NCBI GenBank assembly: GCA_016707785.1
Contig: JADJGZ010000020.1
Location: 34,630-98,629 of the forward strand
DNA length: 64,000 nucleotides
Origin: Bacteroidales bacterium
GTDB taxonomy: Bacteria > Bacteroidota > Bacteroidia > Bacteroidales > UBA4417
Reading direction: 5' to 3'
Both the position numbers and the translations under genes were made by a program. Position 1 is the stretch's first letter. Each line of letters opens with the position of its first letter. The notes under the pieces were generated by a model that worked only from the letters and a program-made list of their open reading frames with translations, had not been told where the DNA came from and ran no database searches. This document shows positions 8,714 to 18,008 of the stretch, piece after piece.

Positions 8714-8822
8714 TCGCGAAACATCAGAAACAAGTATCCCGAATTAAATTTACCTTGCTACTCAGGCAGCCAACTTGAAAATAATGAGCTGATGATCATG
8801 GCATAGGAACAGAGAAAGATGC

Positions 8823-10730
8823 TTATTGAACCTCTGAATTCAGTTTGCAACCCGCTTCAACAATCCCTTCCACATCAAACCCACATTCCCTGTGTAATTC
8901 CTCCAGAGTACCCTGTTCAATGAAACGATCGGGAACTCCCAGTCGGTGAATTTCGGCAGAAAAGCCATGGTCATTTGCAAACTCAATTACAGCGCTGCCT
9001 AATCCACCAAGGATAGTACCGTCTTCAACAGTAATTACCTTTTTGAAGTTGCGGAAGACTGACAGGAGCAGATCCTCGTCTAAAGGCTTCAGGAATCGGA
9101 TATCGAATAAGGCTGCATCAATTCCTTTCCCCATCAGTATTTCACAGGCGCTGAGGGCATAGTTTCCGGAATGTCCAATAGTAATTATTGCCAGGTCTTT
9201 CCCGTCACGAATTTTTCTTCCTTTCCCAACTGTCAATGCTTCGAACGGTTTTTTCCAGTCAGGACTGATGCCACGTCCCCTGGGGTAACGGATAGCAAAA
9301 GGCCCCATTCCCGGAAGCTGGGCAGTATACATCATATTCCTGAGTTCCAGCTCGTCCATCGGACTGCATATCGTGAGGTTGGGAATGGCTCTCAGGTAAG
9401 CAAGGTCATACACTCCATGATGGGTAGCTCCATCTTCACCAACCAGTCCGCCACGATCCAGGCAGAATACAACATTCAGTTTCTGGAGGGCCACATCATG
9501 AATCAACTGGTCGTAAGCCCTTTGCATGAATGTTGAATAAATATTGCAAAAAGGAATCAGCCCTCTTGCAGCCATCCCTGCGGAGAAAGTTACGGCATGT
9601 TGTTCAGCTATTCCTACGTCAAAAGCACGATGAGGCATTTTAGCCATCATCAGATTGAGGGAACAACCTGTTGGCATGGCTGGTGTGACACCTACTATTT
9701 TTTCGTTTTGTTCAGCCAGTTCAATGATCGTCTTACCAAATACCACCTGGTACTTGGGTGGTTGATTCTGGCACTGGGTTTCCTTTAATACCCCGGTTTC
9801 CTTATCAAACTGTCCGGGCGCATGGTATAAAGTCTGTTCTTTTTCTGCACGCTCAAATCCTTTGCCTTTGGTAGTAACAATATGCAACAGTTTGGGACCG
9901 GGGATATTCTTCAGGTCTTTCATCAGGTGGGCCAGACGAACAACATCATGCCCGTCAACCGGTCCGAAGTAACGGAATCCGAATGCTTCGAAAAGGTTAC
10001 TCTCCTTGAGCAGGGTAGTTTTCAGTGCATTTCCGAACTGTTTAACCACAGCACGGGAATTGGCTCCATACCGGGTTTTTCCACCCATAAGGACCCATAT
10101 TTTGTCGCGAAGGCGATTATAGGTCCGGGAAGTTGTAATATCAGTAAGGTAGTTCGATAATCCACCAACATTCTTATCGATAGCAATACCGTTGTCGTTA
10201 AGGATTACCAATAGGTTCGCCTTGGAAACCCCTGCATTGTTCAATGCTTCCATGGCCATGCCACCGGTCATGGATCCATCGCCGATAACAGCAATATGTT
10301 GTTGTTTCCTGTTGCCTGAAAGTGCAGAAGCAACGGCCATTCCTAAAGCAGCAGAAATGCTGGTTGAAGAGTGGCCGGTTCCAAAAGCATCATATTCACT
10401 TTCAGTCCTTCGTGGAAAACCGCTGATGCCTTTATACGTGCGATTGGTATAAAATATATCCTTCCTTCCTGTGAGAATTTTATGGGCATAAGCCTGGTGG
10501 CCTACATCCCAAATCAACTTATCATCAGGTGTATTAAAAACATAATGAATGGCCGTTGTTAACTCCACCACACCCAGGCTGGCACCCAGGTGTCCCGGGT
10601 TCTTTGAAATCACTTCCAGGATGAATTGCCTGATCTCAAGGCAAAGCCCGGGCAATTCCTCAACCGGGAGTTGTCTCAGGTCATAAGGTGAATTAATCTT
10701 CGAAAGTAAGGTACCTTGCGAAGGCGTCAT
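8823..10730 (-). CDS. dxs: 1-deoxy-D-xylulose-5-phosphate synthase
   Basis: A thiamine-diphosphate enzyme that condenses pyruvate and glyceraldehyde 3-phosphate, the first step of the MEP isoprenoid pathway. At 635 residues it has the usual length. Visible family marks are VGHQAYAHKILTGR near the N terminus, the ThDP/Mg motif GDGSMTGGMAMEALNNAG, the catalytic-Glu region GIAEQHAVTFSAGMAARG, a pyrimidine-domain segment with CLDRGGLVGEDG, and a transketolase C-terminal domain ending near VPDRFIEQGTLEEL. It stands alone between convergent and divergent neighbours. No mutation of key residues is seen. The start ATG is followed by a plausible MTPSQGTLLSKINSPYDLR, which aligns with other DXS N termini. 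Confidence 0.97.
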   Translation of the reverse strand: MTPSQGTLLSKINSPYDLRQLPVEELPGLCLEIRQFILEVISKNPGHLGASLGVVELTTAIHYVFNTPDDKLIWDVGHQAYAHKILTGRKDIFYTNRTYKGISGFPRRTESEYDAFGTGHSSTSISAALGMAVASALSGNRKQQHIAVIGDGSMTGGMAMEALNNAGVSKANLLVILNDNGIAIDKNVGGLSNYLTDITTSRTYNRLRDKIWVLMGGKTRYGANSRAVVKQFGNALKTTLLKESNLFEAFGFRYFGPVDGHDVVRLAHLMKDLKNIPGPKLLHIVTTKGKGFERAEKEQTLYHAPGQFDKETGVLKETQCQNQPPKYQVVFGKTIIELAEQNEKIVGVTPAMPTGCSLNLMMAKMPHRAFDVGIAEQHAVTFSAGMAARGLIPFCNIYSTFMQRAYDQLIHDVALQKLNVVFCLDRGGLVGEDGATHHGVYDLAYLRAIPNLTICSPMDELELRNMMYTAQLPGMGPFAIRYPRGRGISPDWKKPFEALTVGKGRKIRDGKDLAIITIGHSGNYALSACEILMGKGIDAALFDIRFLKPLDEDLLLSVFRNFKKVITVEDGTILGGLGSAVIEFANDHGFSAEIHRLGVPDRFIEQGTLEELHRECGFDVEGIVEAGCKLNSEVQ

Positions 10731-10886
10731 GTTTGCTTGTTTGGAAGGTAAAAATACGCTTTTCCAGACAAACGTCAGAAATGAAGTGCTATTATTCGAG
10801 GATAGTTACAACCCTCTGTATTTAAGGAATATTAAGAAATGGTTAGAGATTGTATAAAAATGCTATTTCACGAAGAATTCAGAAGC

Positions 10887-10912
10887 CATCCGCCTCAGGC
10901 GGACAGAATCCA
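10887..10912. repeat. Dispersed palindromic motif CATCCGCC-n-GGCGGACAGAATCCAG, copy 1
   Basis: TCCGCCTCAGGCGGA (10889-10903) is a 6-bp inverted repeat with a 3-nt centre, flanked on the right by CAGAATCCAG. A second copy with a different centre (AATT) but the same flanks lies at 54283-54310. The rest of the 280-nt gap between dxs and nrfA (10731-11010) shows no gene. Confidence 0.6.
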
Positions 10913-11010
10913 GAATAATTTTCCTAATAATGGTTCCACTTTTTCTATTCTGACTCCTGGATACTGAATTTTGAATTCTTTTTGTACTAAATTCTAATTT
11001 TAGACAGTTT

Positions 11011-12498
11011 CTAATATTTCGCTTCCCTTTCCTTTGCTTTATTCATCCATTCAGACACAACATTTTTCTTAAAAACTTCCTTATCAGCATTGAGTTTGGC
11101 CATGTCCAGCCCTATGTATTTCTGAGCTTTGGCTTTTGTAGCAATATCAGGATAGGGTACCTCTTCATTAAATCCTTTTTGTGCCAATAACCTGGCAAGT
11201 TTAACCCTTGCTTCCTGGGCATAGGTGATTCCATTGGCAATAATCCTGAGGGTTTCAACAGGTGCATGGAACGAAGCTCCATGGCTGGCAGCGGCAAAAT
11301 CCCAACGCCATTGAGACTTCCTAATATCATTCAGAATTCCTTTCATCTGGACATCTGTTGCTCCCAGTTTCCAGGCTTTTTCTGCTTCAACATGGGCCCT
11401 GACCAACAATTCTTCAAGTTTATCCCGGTTTTCAATAATCTTATCCTGTCGGGAATACACGTCAGCCATCAGTTTATCAGCTTCTTCCCTGTGACATACC
11501 TGGCAGGAGTTGGCAATATTATTCAATGGGCTTTGAATATGATGGTCGGTGAATTTCTGTCCGCCTTCACTCTTATAAGGCATATGGCAATCGGCACATG
11601 CAACACCACGCTGGGCATGAATTCCCATCATAAATGTTTCATATTCCGGATGCTGCGCTTTTAACATCGGGGCTTTACTAAGCTGGTGGGTCCAGTCAGA
11701 AAACTCAATTTTATCATAGTAAGACTCAATGGATTCCGCAGAATACCCGTTATCCCAAGGGAAAGTCAGGTAGGCCGTACCTTCAATTTTGTGTTTGTCG
11801 AAATAATATTCCACATGGCATTGGGCACACACCAAAGTTCTCATTTCCTGATGGGTGGCTTTGGTAATATCTTTTCCCTGCCTGTTGAATGCTTCAATCA
11901 AGGCCGGACGGGTAATGATAAGGTTCATGGTTTTGGTATCATGGCAATCGCCACAGCCTATAGGGTTAACGATCTCCGGACCTTTCTGTTCCCAGGTTCC
12001 TTTATAGAAATCGGCGGGACTATTGGCAGTCATGAGCCTAACCACATCGGGACTTTTACAGCTCCAGCAGGTATTAGGCTGAGGACTGGGATTGCCTTCA
12101 GAAGGTGATCCTGTTCTGAGTGTATTTGTTATATCCTGAACCGCGTAATAATGGCCCCTGCCCTGCTTATAATCTTTTGAGAAACCATAACCCGCCCATA
12201 GGACTACGAGCCTGGGATCAATTTCCAGCATATCAATTACGGCATTTCCGTTATACTTGCTCCGGAAACCAGTGTCAAGGGTCTGGATATAGGATTGGTA
12301 TTCGCGAGGGAAATTTTTGCCCCATTCTTCATTCCGGGGTTCACCCTGCTTGATTTCTACCATTGGTTTATAAACATATTCCTTTTCTGCCCTGCGATTG
12401 GTGATGGAGGTGGCAAGCATTCCAAGAAGGAACACGATTACAGCTGTTGCCAGGAAAAGAATCCAATAAAATAAGGGTTTGCGTTTGTTGTTTTCCAT
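11011..12498 (-). CDS. nrfA: Ammonia-forming cytochrome c nitrite reductase, catalytic subunit
   Basis: A pentaheme enzyme that reduces nitrite to ammonium by six electrons in the periplasm. Five heme sites are visible: the special CWSCK (lysine-ligated active-site heme) followed by CGDCH, CAQCH, CADCH and CQVCH. Catalytic landmarks are the Arg in KSPDVVRL, the Tyr in CHVEYYFD and His residues in MGIHAQRG and KFTDHHIQS. The N terminus carries a hydrophobic segment (about residues 10-30) that acts as signal or anchor. At 495 residues it has the normal NrfA length. It is last in a three-gene minus-strand run, 11 nt after nrfH, and receives electrons from the quinone pool through NrfH. Confidence 0.97.
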   Translation of the reverse strand: MENNKRKPLFYWILFLATAVIVFLLGMLATSITNRRAEKEYVYKPMVEIKQGEPRNEEWGKNFPREYQSYIQTLDTGFRSKYNGNAVIDMLEIDPRLVVLWAGYGFSKDYKQGRGHYYAVQDITNTLRTGSPSEGNPSPQPNTCWSCKSPDVVRLMTANSPADFYKGTWEQKGPEIVNPIGCGDCHDTKTMNLIITRPALIEAFNRQGKDITKATHQEMRTLVCAQCHVEYYFDKHKIEGTAYLTFPWDNGYSAESIESYYDKIEFSDWTHQLSKAPMLKAQHPEYETFMMGIHAQRGVACADCHMPYKSEGGQKFTDHHIQSPLNNIANSCQVCHREEADKLMADVYSRQDKIIENRDKLEELLVRAHVEAEKAWKLGATDVQMKGILNDIRKSQWRWDFAAASHGASFHAPVETLRIIANGITYAQEARVKLARLLAQKGFNEEVPYPDIATKAKAQKYIGLDMAKLNADKEVFKKNVVSEWMNKAKEREAKY

Positions 12499-12509
12499 GA
12501 TACCAGGTA

Positions 12510-13106
12510 TTATTTGTTTTCATTGTTTTCTAAAATTTTCTGAAGCCATTCCGGAACAGGATTTTCCAGTGCCGGAACACGGGCATATGGCGTTGCAGAA
12601 AGACTATTCACTCTGCCATGTGGTGTTTCACGATGGCAATCCCAACATTCTCTTTCAGTCCTTTGAAGATAATAATCAGAATTTGCAAGGGCCTGCATAT
12701 GAGGGACTTCAAGTAAGTTGCCATGACAACGGATACAATTCTGATGAACCACCTTCCTTCCTGCCTCTTTGATTTGGATCACCTGTGGTTCCATGCGAAG
12801 TGTGAACATAGTGGAATGCCGCATCCCATCCTTTGCTTTGAAAAAGTATTTATTAAAGACGTTGTTATGGGGAACGTGGCAGTCGTTGCAATTAGCTACT
12901 TCCCTGTGTGAACTGTGCTGCCATGAAGCGTACTGCGGATTCATGACATGACAATTGATGCACGTCTCAGGCTTGTCAGAAAGGTAGGAGGCAGCATTTG
13001 AAATAATAAATATGTAGATGGCTAATCCGGTAAAGATGCCTGAAAGTATTATCACCGGCAACTGCCATCTGCCGGGTGGTTTGAGATCTTGGATAAGTTT
13101 CTTCAT
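12510..13106 (-). CDS. nrfH: Cytochrome c nitrite reductase small subunit, membrane tetraheme quinol dehydrogenase
   Basis: A NapC/NirT-family cytochrome that oxidises menaquinol and passes electrons to NrfA. One N-terminal transmembrane helix (about residues 16-40, VIILSGIFTGLAIYIFI) is followed by four CxxCH sites: CINCH, CNDCH, CIRCH and CWDCH. The segment ETCINCHVMNPQYASWQHSSH is typical of the first-heme region. The length of 198 residues is slightly above the usual 150-190. It starts 5 nt after the porin gene stop and ends 11 nt before nrfA, so the three genes are probably one transcript. Confidence 0.95.
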   Translation of the reverse strand: MKKLIQDLKPPGRWQLPVIILSGIFTGLAIYIFIISNAASYLSDKPETCINCHVMNPQYASWQHSSHREVANCNDCHVPHNNVFNKYFFKAKDGMRHSTMFTLRMEPQVIQIKEAGRKVVHQNCIRCHGNLLEVPHMQALANSDYYLQRTERECWDCHRETPHGRVNSLSATPYARVPALENPVPEWLQKILENNENK

Positions 13107-13111
13107 AGAGA

Positions 13112-14395
13112 TTATTTTTCGACCTTGAAAAATGTGGGATTAAACGATAGCATGACCCACGCCCATTGCTGGGTATCGTCCTTATTTCCTCCCTTAATTG
13201 CCTGAAGCGTTTCAGTACCAAACATCCTGGAATAACCGCCGGAGATCGCTAAATCAGGACTGAATGTATATGAACAAAGGATTCCTGCTTCGAAACCAAG
13301 GTAAGGATCCATACTTTGAGAAGGTTCAGATGCTTTTTTAACCGAAGCAGCGGCCCTGTAGTAATGAAGCTGGATTTCCGATGATAATTTCTCCTTCTTA
13401 TAAACGACAGGAATATAGAGATCTGTCAATCCTACCCCTTTATGACTGCTGCCTGCATAGAAATAATCCATCCATCCGTTGAACTTATGCCCGGTTCCAA
13501 ATAAGGTAGAAAACTCATGGTCTTTGGCATCAGGATTTACCTGGCTATTTCCGCTGAGATGCTGTATACCTGCTCCAAATGACCAGTTTGTCTGCATTAA
13601 ATAGCTGATATCACCTCCAAGAAACCAGGCATTCTTATCGACACCCTTCTGGGATTGGCCTACCTGTAAATAGAATGAAGCACTGGCTTTCAGCTTCTTC
13701 CCATTAAATTGTAAAAGGGGTCCAAGGGTTTGAGAATAGCGGGTTTCCTGGCTCCAGACTGAATCAGCCATCACCGAAGCAGGCATTCCCAAATTCGCCA
13801 GGTAGAAACTTGCCACCAGTTTTCCGGGGTTCTCAACATGAATGTACAGGTATTGGAGTGCCTTGTAATTGGTGCCAAGTGAGTAATAATTGCCTGTATC
13901 CTTATCGCTGCTCTGATTATAGGCAAATCCCAACTGAATGGTATTGGTCTTCGTGGGATTGAATTTCAATAAAAAGGCATCATGACTCCTGGCTTGCTGA
14001 TTCCAGTCTGATCCCCCGAATAACCTCTGATCATCATAAATAATCGGTTGCCGCCCTACTTTCATTGAGAAGTTTTCCGCGAAAAAATATTCTCCCCAGG
14101 CCTGATAAAGCATGGTTCCATTGAGATCCGATTTATTAGAGGTGACCACATCACCCCAGACCCTAACATCTTGTAATGAAATAGCTGATTTCAGTTTCTT
14201 GTTGGAATAAATCAGGTTCAGGCGGGTTCTCTGTGAAATCGAAAAAGCCGGATCAACTCCTGAACCAATCAGGGATTTATACCCCTGGCGATACTCAGCT
14301 CTTGGCCTCAATTGACCTGACATTTCAAAGGACTGTCCATTGACTTGCCATACTATAGCACAGAGAAATAATAAGAGATAGACTATTTTTTTCAT
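13112..14395 (-). CDS. Outer-membrane beta-barrel porin of the alginate-export-like type, first gene of the nrf run
   Basis: A cleavable signal peptide (MKKIVYLLLFLCAIVWQVNG, cut before QSFEMSG) is followed by about 405 residues of alternating polar and aromatic beta strands. SGQLRPRAEYRQGY at the start, MKVGRQPIIYDDQRLFGGSDW in the middle and a C-terminal strand ending MLSFNPTFFKVEK fit an alginate_exp-type barrel. Its position 5 nt upstream of nrfH suggests cotranscription and a possible role in letting nitrite or another anion across the outer membrane. That role is inferred from context only; the substrate cannot be read from the sequence. Confidence 0.8.
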   Translation of the reverse strand: MKKIVYLLLFLCAIVWQVNGQSFEMSGQLRPRAEYRQGYKSLIGSGVDPAFSISQRTRLNLIYSNKKLKSAISLQDVRVWGDVVTSNKSDLNGTMLYQAWGEYFFAENFSMKVGRQPIIYDDQRLFGGSDWNQQARSHDAFLLKFNPTKTNTIQLGFAYNQSSDKDTGNYYSLGTNYKALQYLYIHVENPGKLVASFYLANLGMPASVMADSVWSQETRYSQTLGPLLQFNGKKLKASASFYLQVGQSQKGVDKNAWFLGGDISYLMQTNWSFGAGIQHLSGNSQVNPDAKDHEFSTLFGTGHKFNGWMDYFYAGSSHKGVGLTDLYIPVVYKKEKLSSEIQLHYYRAAASVKKASEPSQSMDPYLGFEAGILCSYTFSPDLAISGGYSRMFGTETLQAIKGGNKDDTQQWAWVMLSFNPTFFKVEK

Positions 14396-14424
14396 TTATT
14401 AAGATTATTGGTACTTAATTGCTA

Positions 14425-14432
14425 CAAATATA
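14425..14432 (-). promoter_or_regulatory. Bacteroidota -7 promoter element for the porin-nrfHA run
   Basis: The minus strand reads TATATTTG, an exact TAnnTTTG match, 30 nt upstream of the porin ATG. No good TTTG at the expected -33 distance was found, so the call rests on the -7 box and its position. Confidence 0.4.
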
Positions 14433-14531
14433 AAAAAGAGATTCTTAATTCCGAATACGGAACAAAGATTATTTTTAAACAGCTTAAATTAAGTGTATTC
14501 CCGGAAGGCTTTTTAAAAGCAAAAGTGGGGA

Positions 14532-14867
14532 TTATAGGAAGCCCAGTTCCAGCAATCCTTCATCTGAGATCATTTGCCGATCCCAGGGTGGTTCAAAAGT
14601 CAGGGTAACTTTAACATCTGTAATACCATCGGCTAGTTTCACCTTTTCATGGACTTCAATAGGAAGGTCTTCGGCAACGGGGCAATTGGGAGAGGTGAGT
14701 GTCATTCGGATATGAGCAACTGAATCATTATCGATACTGATATCGTAGATAAGCCCCAGTTCATATATATTCACAGGAATTTCAGGGTCATAGATACTCT
14801 TGAGCACCTGCACAACCCTTTCACTCAGCATATTTTTATATTCAATGTTCTGCATCATAAGGTTCAC
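14532..14867 (-). CDS. sufT: MIP18/DUF59-family Fe-S assembly protein (SufT-like)
   Basis: A small protein of 111 residues with the DUF59 pattern: IYDPEIPVNIYELGLIYDI in the N-terminal third, MTLTSPNCPVAEDLP in the middle with the conserved Cys, and a C-terminal VTLTFEPPWDRQMISDEG. Proteins of this family help mature Fe-S proteins and often close SUF operons. Here it lies 21 nt downstream of sufE on the same strand, so it is probably the last gene of the sufC-D-S-E-T run. The first ATG gives MNLMMQNIEYKN; a start at Met4 or Met5 is also possible. Confidence 0.88.
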   Translation of the reverse strand: MNLMMQNIEYKNMLSERVVQVLKSIYDPEIPVNIYELGLIYDISIDNDSVAHIRMTLTSPNCPVAEDLPIEVHEKVKLADGITDVKVTLTFEPPWDRQMISDEGLLELGFL

Positions 14868-14888
14868 GAGTTAACCAAATTTATTTTG

Positions 14889-15317
14889 TCAGGTAGTTTT
14901 CTCCTGGGCTTTATAAGCCAATGCATACAATTTGATTTGTTTGATCATTGATAGCAAGCCATTGCTGCGGGTGGGAGACAAATGATCCTTGAGACCGATT
15001 ACATCCAGGAACTCAGTTTCTGCTTCTATGATTTCATCAGGGGTATGTCCGGAGAAAACACGGATCAGAAGGTTTACGATGCCTTTTGTAATCACGGCAT
15101 CGCTATCTGCAAAAAATATGATCACCCCATCCTTGATTTCAGAATGTAACCAAACCCTTGACTGGCAACCTGTAATTAGGTTTGAATCAATCCGATACTT
15201 GTCTTCCAGCATCGGCAATGATTTGCCCATGTCGATAAGGTAATTGTACTTATCCATCCAGTCTTCAAAGCTGGAAAACTCCTCAATGATTTCTTCTATT
15301 GTTTCAGTAATTGTCAT
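14889..15317 (-). CDS. sufE: Cysteine desulfuration protein, sulfur acceptor for SufS
   Basis: It takes persulfide sulfur from SufS and passes it to the SufBCD scaffold in the cytoplasm. At 142 residues it has the normal SufE length. The acceptor Cys51 is intact in LITGCQSRVWL, the hallmark motif. Other family marks are EFSSFEDWMDKYNYLIDMG at the N terminus and LSPTRSNGLLSMI near the C terminus. It follows sufS by 25 nt and precedes the DUF59 gene by 21 nt, consistent with one operon. Confidence 0.95.
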   Translation of the reverse strand: MTITETIEEIIEEFSSFEDWMDKYNYLIDMGKSLPMLEDKYRIDSNLITGCQSRVWLHSEIKDGVIIFFADSDAVITKGIVNLLIRVFSGHTPDEIIEAETEFLDVIGLKDHLSPTRSNGLLSMIKQIKLYALAYKAQEKTT

Positions 15318-15342
15318 CTTTTCCTGGTATCCTGTATCAAAT

Positions 15343-16564
15343 CTAGTTAAAAAGTTCTTTCACCTTACCAATCGCTGCAACCAGACGATCAATTTCCTCC
15401 CGGGTATTATAAAAAGAGAAGGAAGCCCTGATGGTTCCGATGATTCCCAGGCGCTCCATTAATGGCTGCGTGCAATGGTTACCTGTCCTGACGGCAATAC
15501 CAAACCTGTCAATAATGGAACCGGCATCAAAGAAATGGATATCGTCGAGTACGAAAGAGATGATGCTTGCTTTTTGAGAAGCCGTTCCGATAATCCTGAC
15601 ACCGGGAATGGCTGATATTTTTTCGGTGCCATAATTCAGGAGATCTGCTTCCTGTTGACGTATGAATTCCCATCCTATAGATCCGATATAGTCTAAAGCA
15701 GCTCCCAGTCCAATGGCATCGGCAACATTTGGTGTACCGGCTTCAAACTTGTAAGGCAATTCATTAAAAGTAGTTTTCGCAAAGGTAACTTTAGAGATCA
15801 TCTCGCCGCCACATTGGTAAGGAGGCATTTTTTCAAGCCATTCCTTTTTGCCAAAAAGTCCGCCTATCCCCATCGGGCCGTACATTTTGTGTCCCGAGAA
15901 GGTATAAAAATCGCAATCCAGTGCCTGAACATCTACAGGACCGTGTGAAAGGCCCTGAGCTCCATCAATCAGCACTGCAGCACCCGACTTCATGGGCCAG
16001 CCTGATAATTTCGCTGATAGGATTAATGGTTCCAAGGGCATTGGAAATATGATTGACCGCTACCAATTTTGTTCGGGCATTCAATAAACTTTTATATGCC
16101 TCTATATCGAGTTCACCATTATCAAAAATGGGAATTACCTTCAGAGTAGCATTTTTTCTCAGGCAAAGCTGTTGCCAGGGAACAATATTAGAATGATGTT
16201 CAAGAGTAGAAACTATAATTTCATCTCCTTCTTTCACAAAGCCTTCCCCAAAAGAAAAGGCTACCAGGTTGATAGCTTCAGTGGTTCCCCTTGTAAAGAT
16301 AATTTCCATTGTGGAAGTGGCATTCAGGAAAGCAGCCATCTTATTCCGGGCAGCTTCATATGCCATAGTAGCTTCCTGGCTCATTTTATGAACCCCTCGG
16401 TGAACATTTGAATTAGCTGTGGCATAAAACTTACTAATGGCATCGATTACTGCAGCCGGCTTTTGAGTAGTAGCTGCATTATCAAAATAGGCCAGGGGCT
16501 GACCATAGGTAAGCTCTTTCAATATAGGGAAATCAGCCCGGATCTTGTCTAATGATGTATTCAA
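15343..16564 (-). CDS. sufS: SufS-type cysteine desulfurase, interrupted by an apparent single-base frameshift
   Basis: A PLP enzyme that takes sulfur from L-cysteine for Fe-S assembly. The N-terminal part (16564 to about 15985) reads MNTSLDKIRADFPIL through VGCCSAD and a stop; the C-terminal part continues in another frame from AAVLIDGAQGLSHGPVD. Deleting one G (a C on the plus strand, run at 15983-15985) restores the expected HEVGAAVLIDGAQ. The PLP lysine (TFSGHKMYGP) and catalytic Cys (RTGNHCTQP) are present, and the rejoined protein would be about 406 residues, the normal SufS length. Because sufB, C, D and E are intact and no second copy is visible here, a consensus error is more likely than a pseudogene, but a real mutation cannot be excluded. 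Confidence 0.9.
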
Positions 16565-16576
16565 GGAGTGTGTTAT

Positions 16577-17989
16577 TTAGACCTTTGTCATGTCAATATC
16601 AAAGGTAAGGCTTTTTTCCTGTGAACTACAATGGAGGACGCACTGGTCACAATAGGATAACTCTCCCCTTAATCGTTTCTTCACCATGTCATCTATCCTC
16701 TGCCTTAATTCCGGAATGTCAATCTTATTCACTACTTCGGCGGCAAAAGCATACATCAGCAAAATCCTGGCATTGTTCTCACTGATCCCACGGCTCCTGA
16801 TATAGAACATGGCATCAGCATCGAGTTGTCCGACAGTAGCGCCATGACTACATTTTACATCATCAGCATATATTTCAAGGAATGGCTTGGTATCAATGGT
16901 TGCTTTATCAGTAAGCAGAATGTTCTTATTGGTCTGATAAGCATTGGTTTGCTGCGCATCTTTCCTGACAATCACATGTCCGTTGAAAACACCGCTGGCA
17001 TGGTCATCAAGGATCCCCTTGAAAAGTTCATTACTCTGACAACGAGGTACGGCATGATCAATAAGCACCTGGTTATCAATATGCTGATTGCGATCCATCA
17101 GGTAAACGCCATAAATGTTGGCGGCGCAATTTTCCCCTGAAAGCTTCACATTTGTGCTGTTCCTGATAATCCCTCCATTCAGACTAATAGCGTTGGAAGA
17201 GAAGGTACTACCTTGCTCCTGCTGAACAAACAAAGTATTGATAAGGGTAGAATTCTCATCCTTGTTTTGAAGTTTATAGTGATCAAGGGTAGAATCTCTG
17301 TCGATATAAAACTCCGAAACTGAATTAATAAATGAAATCTTGTGATTAATCGAGTCGTCGCATTGAACTAGCTTGAGGTGACTGTTTTTCCCCAGTATCA
17401 CCAGGTTTCTTGTCTGCAACATCAGGTTCTGTGCGCTATCCACAATGTTCACCATCTGAACGACATCAGGAACTGCAACACCATCAGGCACATAGATAAA
17501 GATTCCGTCTTGAGCAAAAGCTGTATTCAAGGCAGTCAGACCATCAGTCTCAACATTGGCATACTTCCCATAATGCTGGTTAATTAGTTCAGGGTATTTA
17601 AGGAAGGCTTTGGCAAGACTGCCAACGATCATACCATTTGGGAGGGTAGTCAGTGGACTGTTCTTATAGACATACCAACCATTAAGTTGTGCTACCAGGA
17701 AAGTTTCAAAATGAGGCACTTCACATTGGAAAATTTTTTCCAGGTCAATATTATTTCCCGGGCTTTCCATTGCCCATTCATAATCAGCAAGCAAAGCTTT
17801 CGATAAATCAGTTCCCCGCCATTTTTCCATCCTCGCTGTTGGAAAACCAAGATGTTTGAAATGGCCAAATGCCAATTGTCGCAATTCGGCCACATACGCT
17901 GAATCAGATCCAAAGAGGCTGGCTTGCCTTTCAATGAATATGGTTTCAAGATGACCCTGTAAATCGGCAACTATCCTAGTCTGTTCCAT
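16577..17989 (-). CDS. sufD: Fe-S cluster assembly protein SufD
   Basis: Scaffold partner of SufB and SufC. The start was set at 17989 (MEQTRIVADLQGHLE), 19 nt after the sufC stop; the open frame runs to an upstream ATG at 18076, which would overlap sufC by 68 nt and give an unusual N terminus. The product is 470 residues. Family marks are FPTARMEKWRGTDL at the N terminus, the beta-helix core with FNGHVIVRKDAQQTNAYQ, and the C-terminal DDVKCSHGATVGQLDADAMFY with an RGELSYCDQC tail. It overlaps nothing else and precedes sufS by 12 nt. Confidence 0.93.
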   Translation of the reverse strand: MEQTRIVADLQGHLETIFIERQASLFGSDSAYVAELRQLAFGHFKHLGFPTARMEKWRGTDLSKALLADYEWAMESPGNNIDLEKIFQCEVPHFETFLVAQLNGWYVYKNSPLTTLPNGMIVGSLAKAFLKYPELINQHYGKYANVETDGLTALNTAFAQDGIFIYVPDGVAVPDVVQMVNIVDSAQNLMLQTRNLVILGKNSHLKLVQCDDSINHKISFINSVSEFYIDRDSTLDHYKLQNKDENSTLINTLFVQQEQGSTFSSNAISLNGGIIRNSTNVKLSGENCAANIYGVYLMDRNQHIDNQVLIDHAVPRCQSNELFKGILDDHASGVFNGHVIVRKDAQQTNAYQTNKNILLTDKATIDTKPFLEIYADDVKCSHGATVGQLDADAMFYIRSRGISENNARILLMYAFAAEVVNKIDIPELRQRIDDMVKKRLRGELSYCDQCVLHCSSQEKSLTFDIDMTKV

Positions 17990-18008
17990 AATATCAACGT
18001 TAGCAGGA

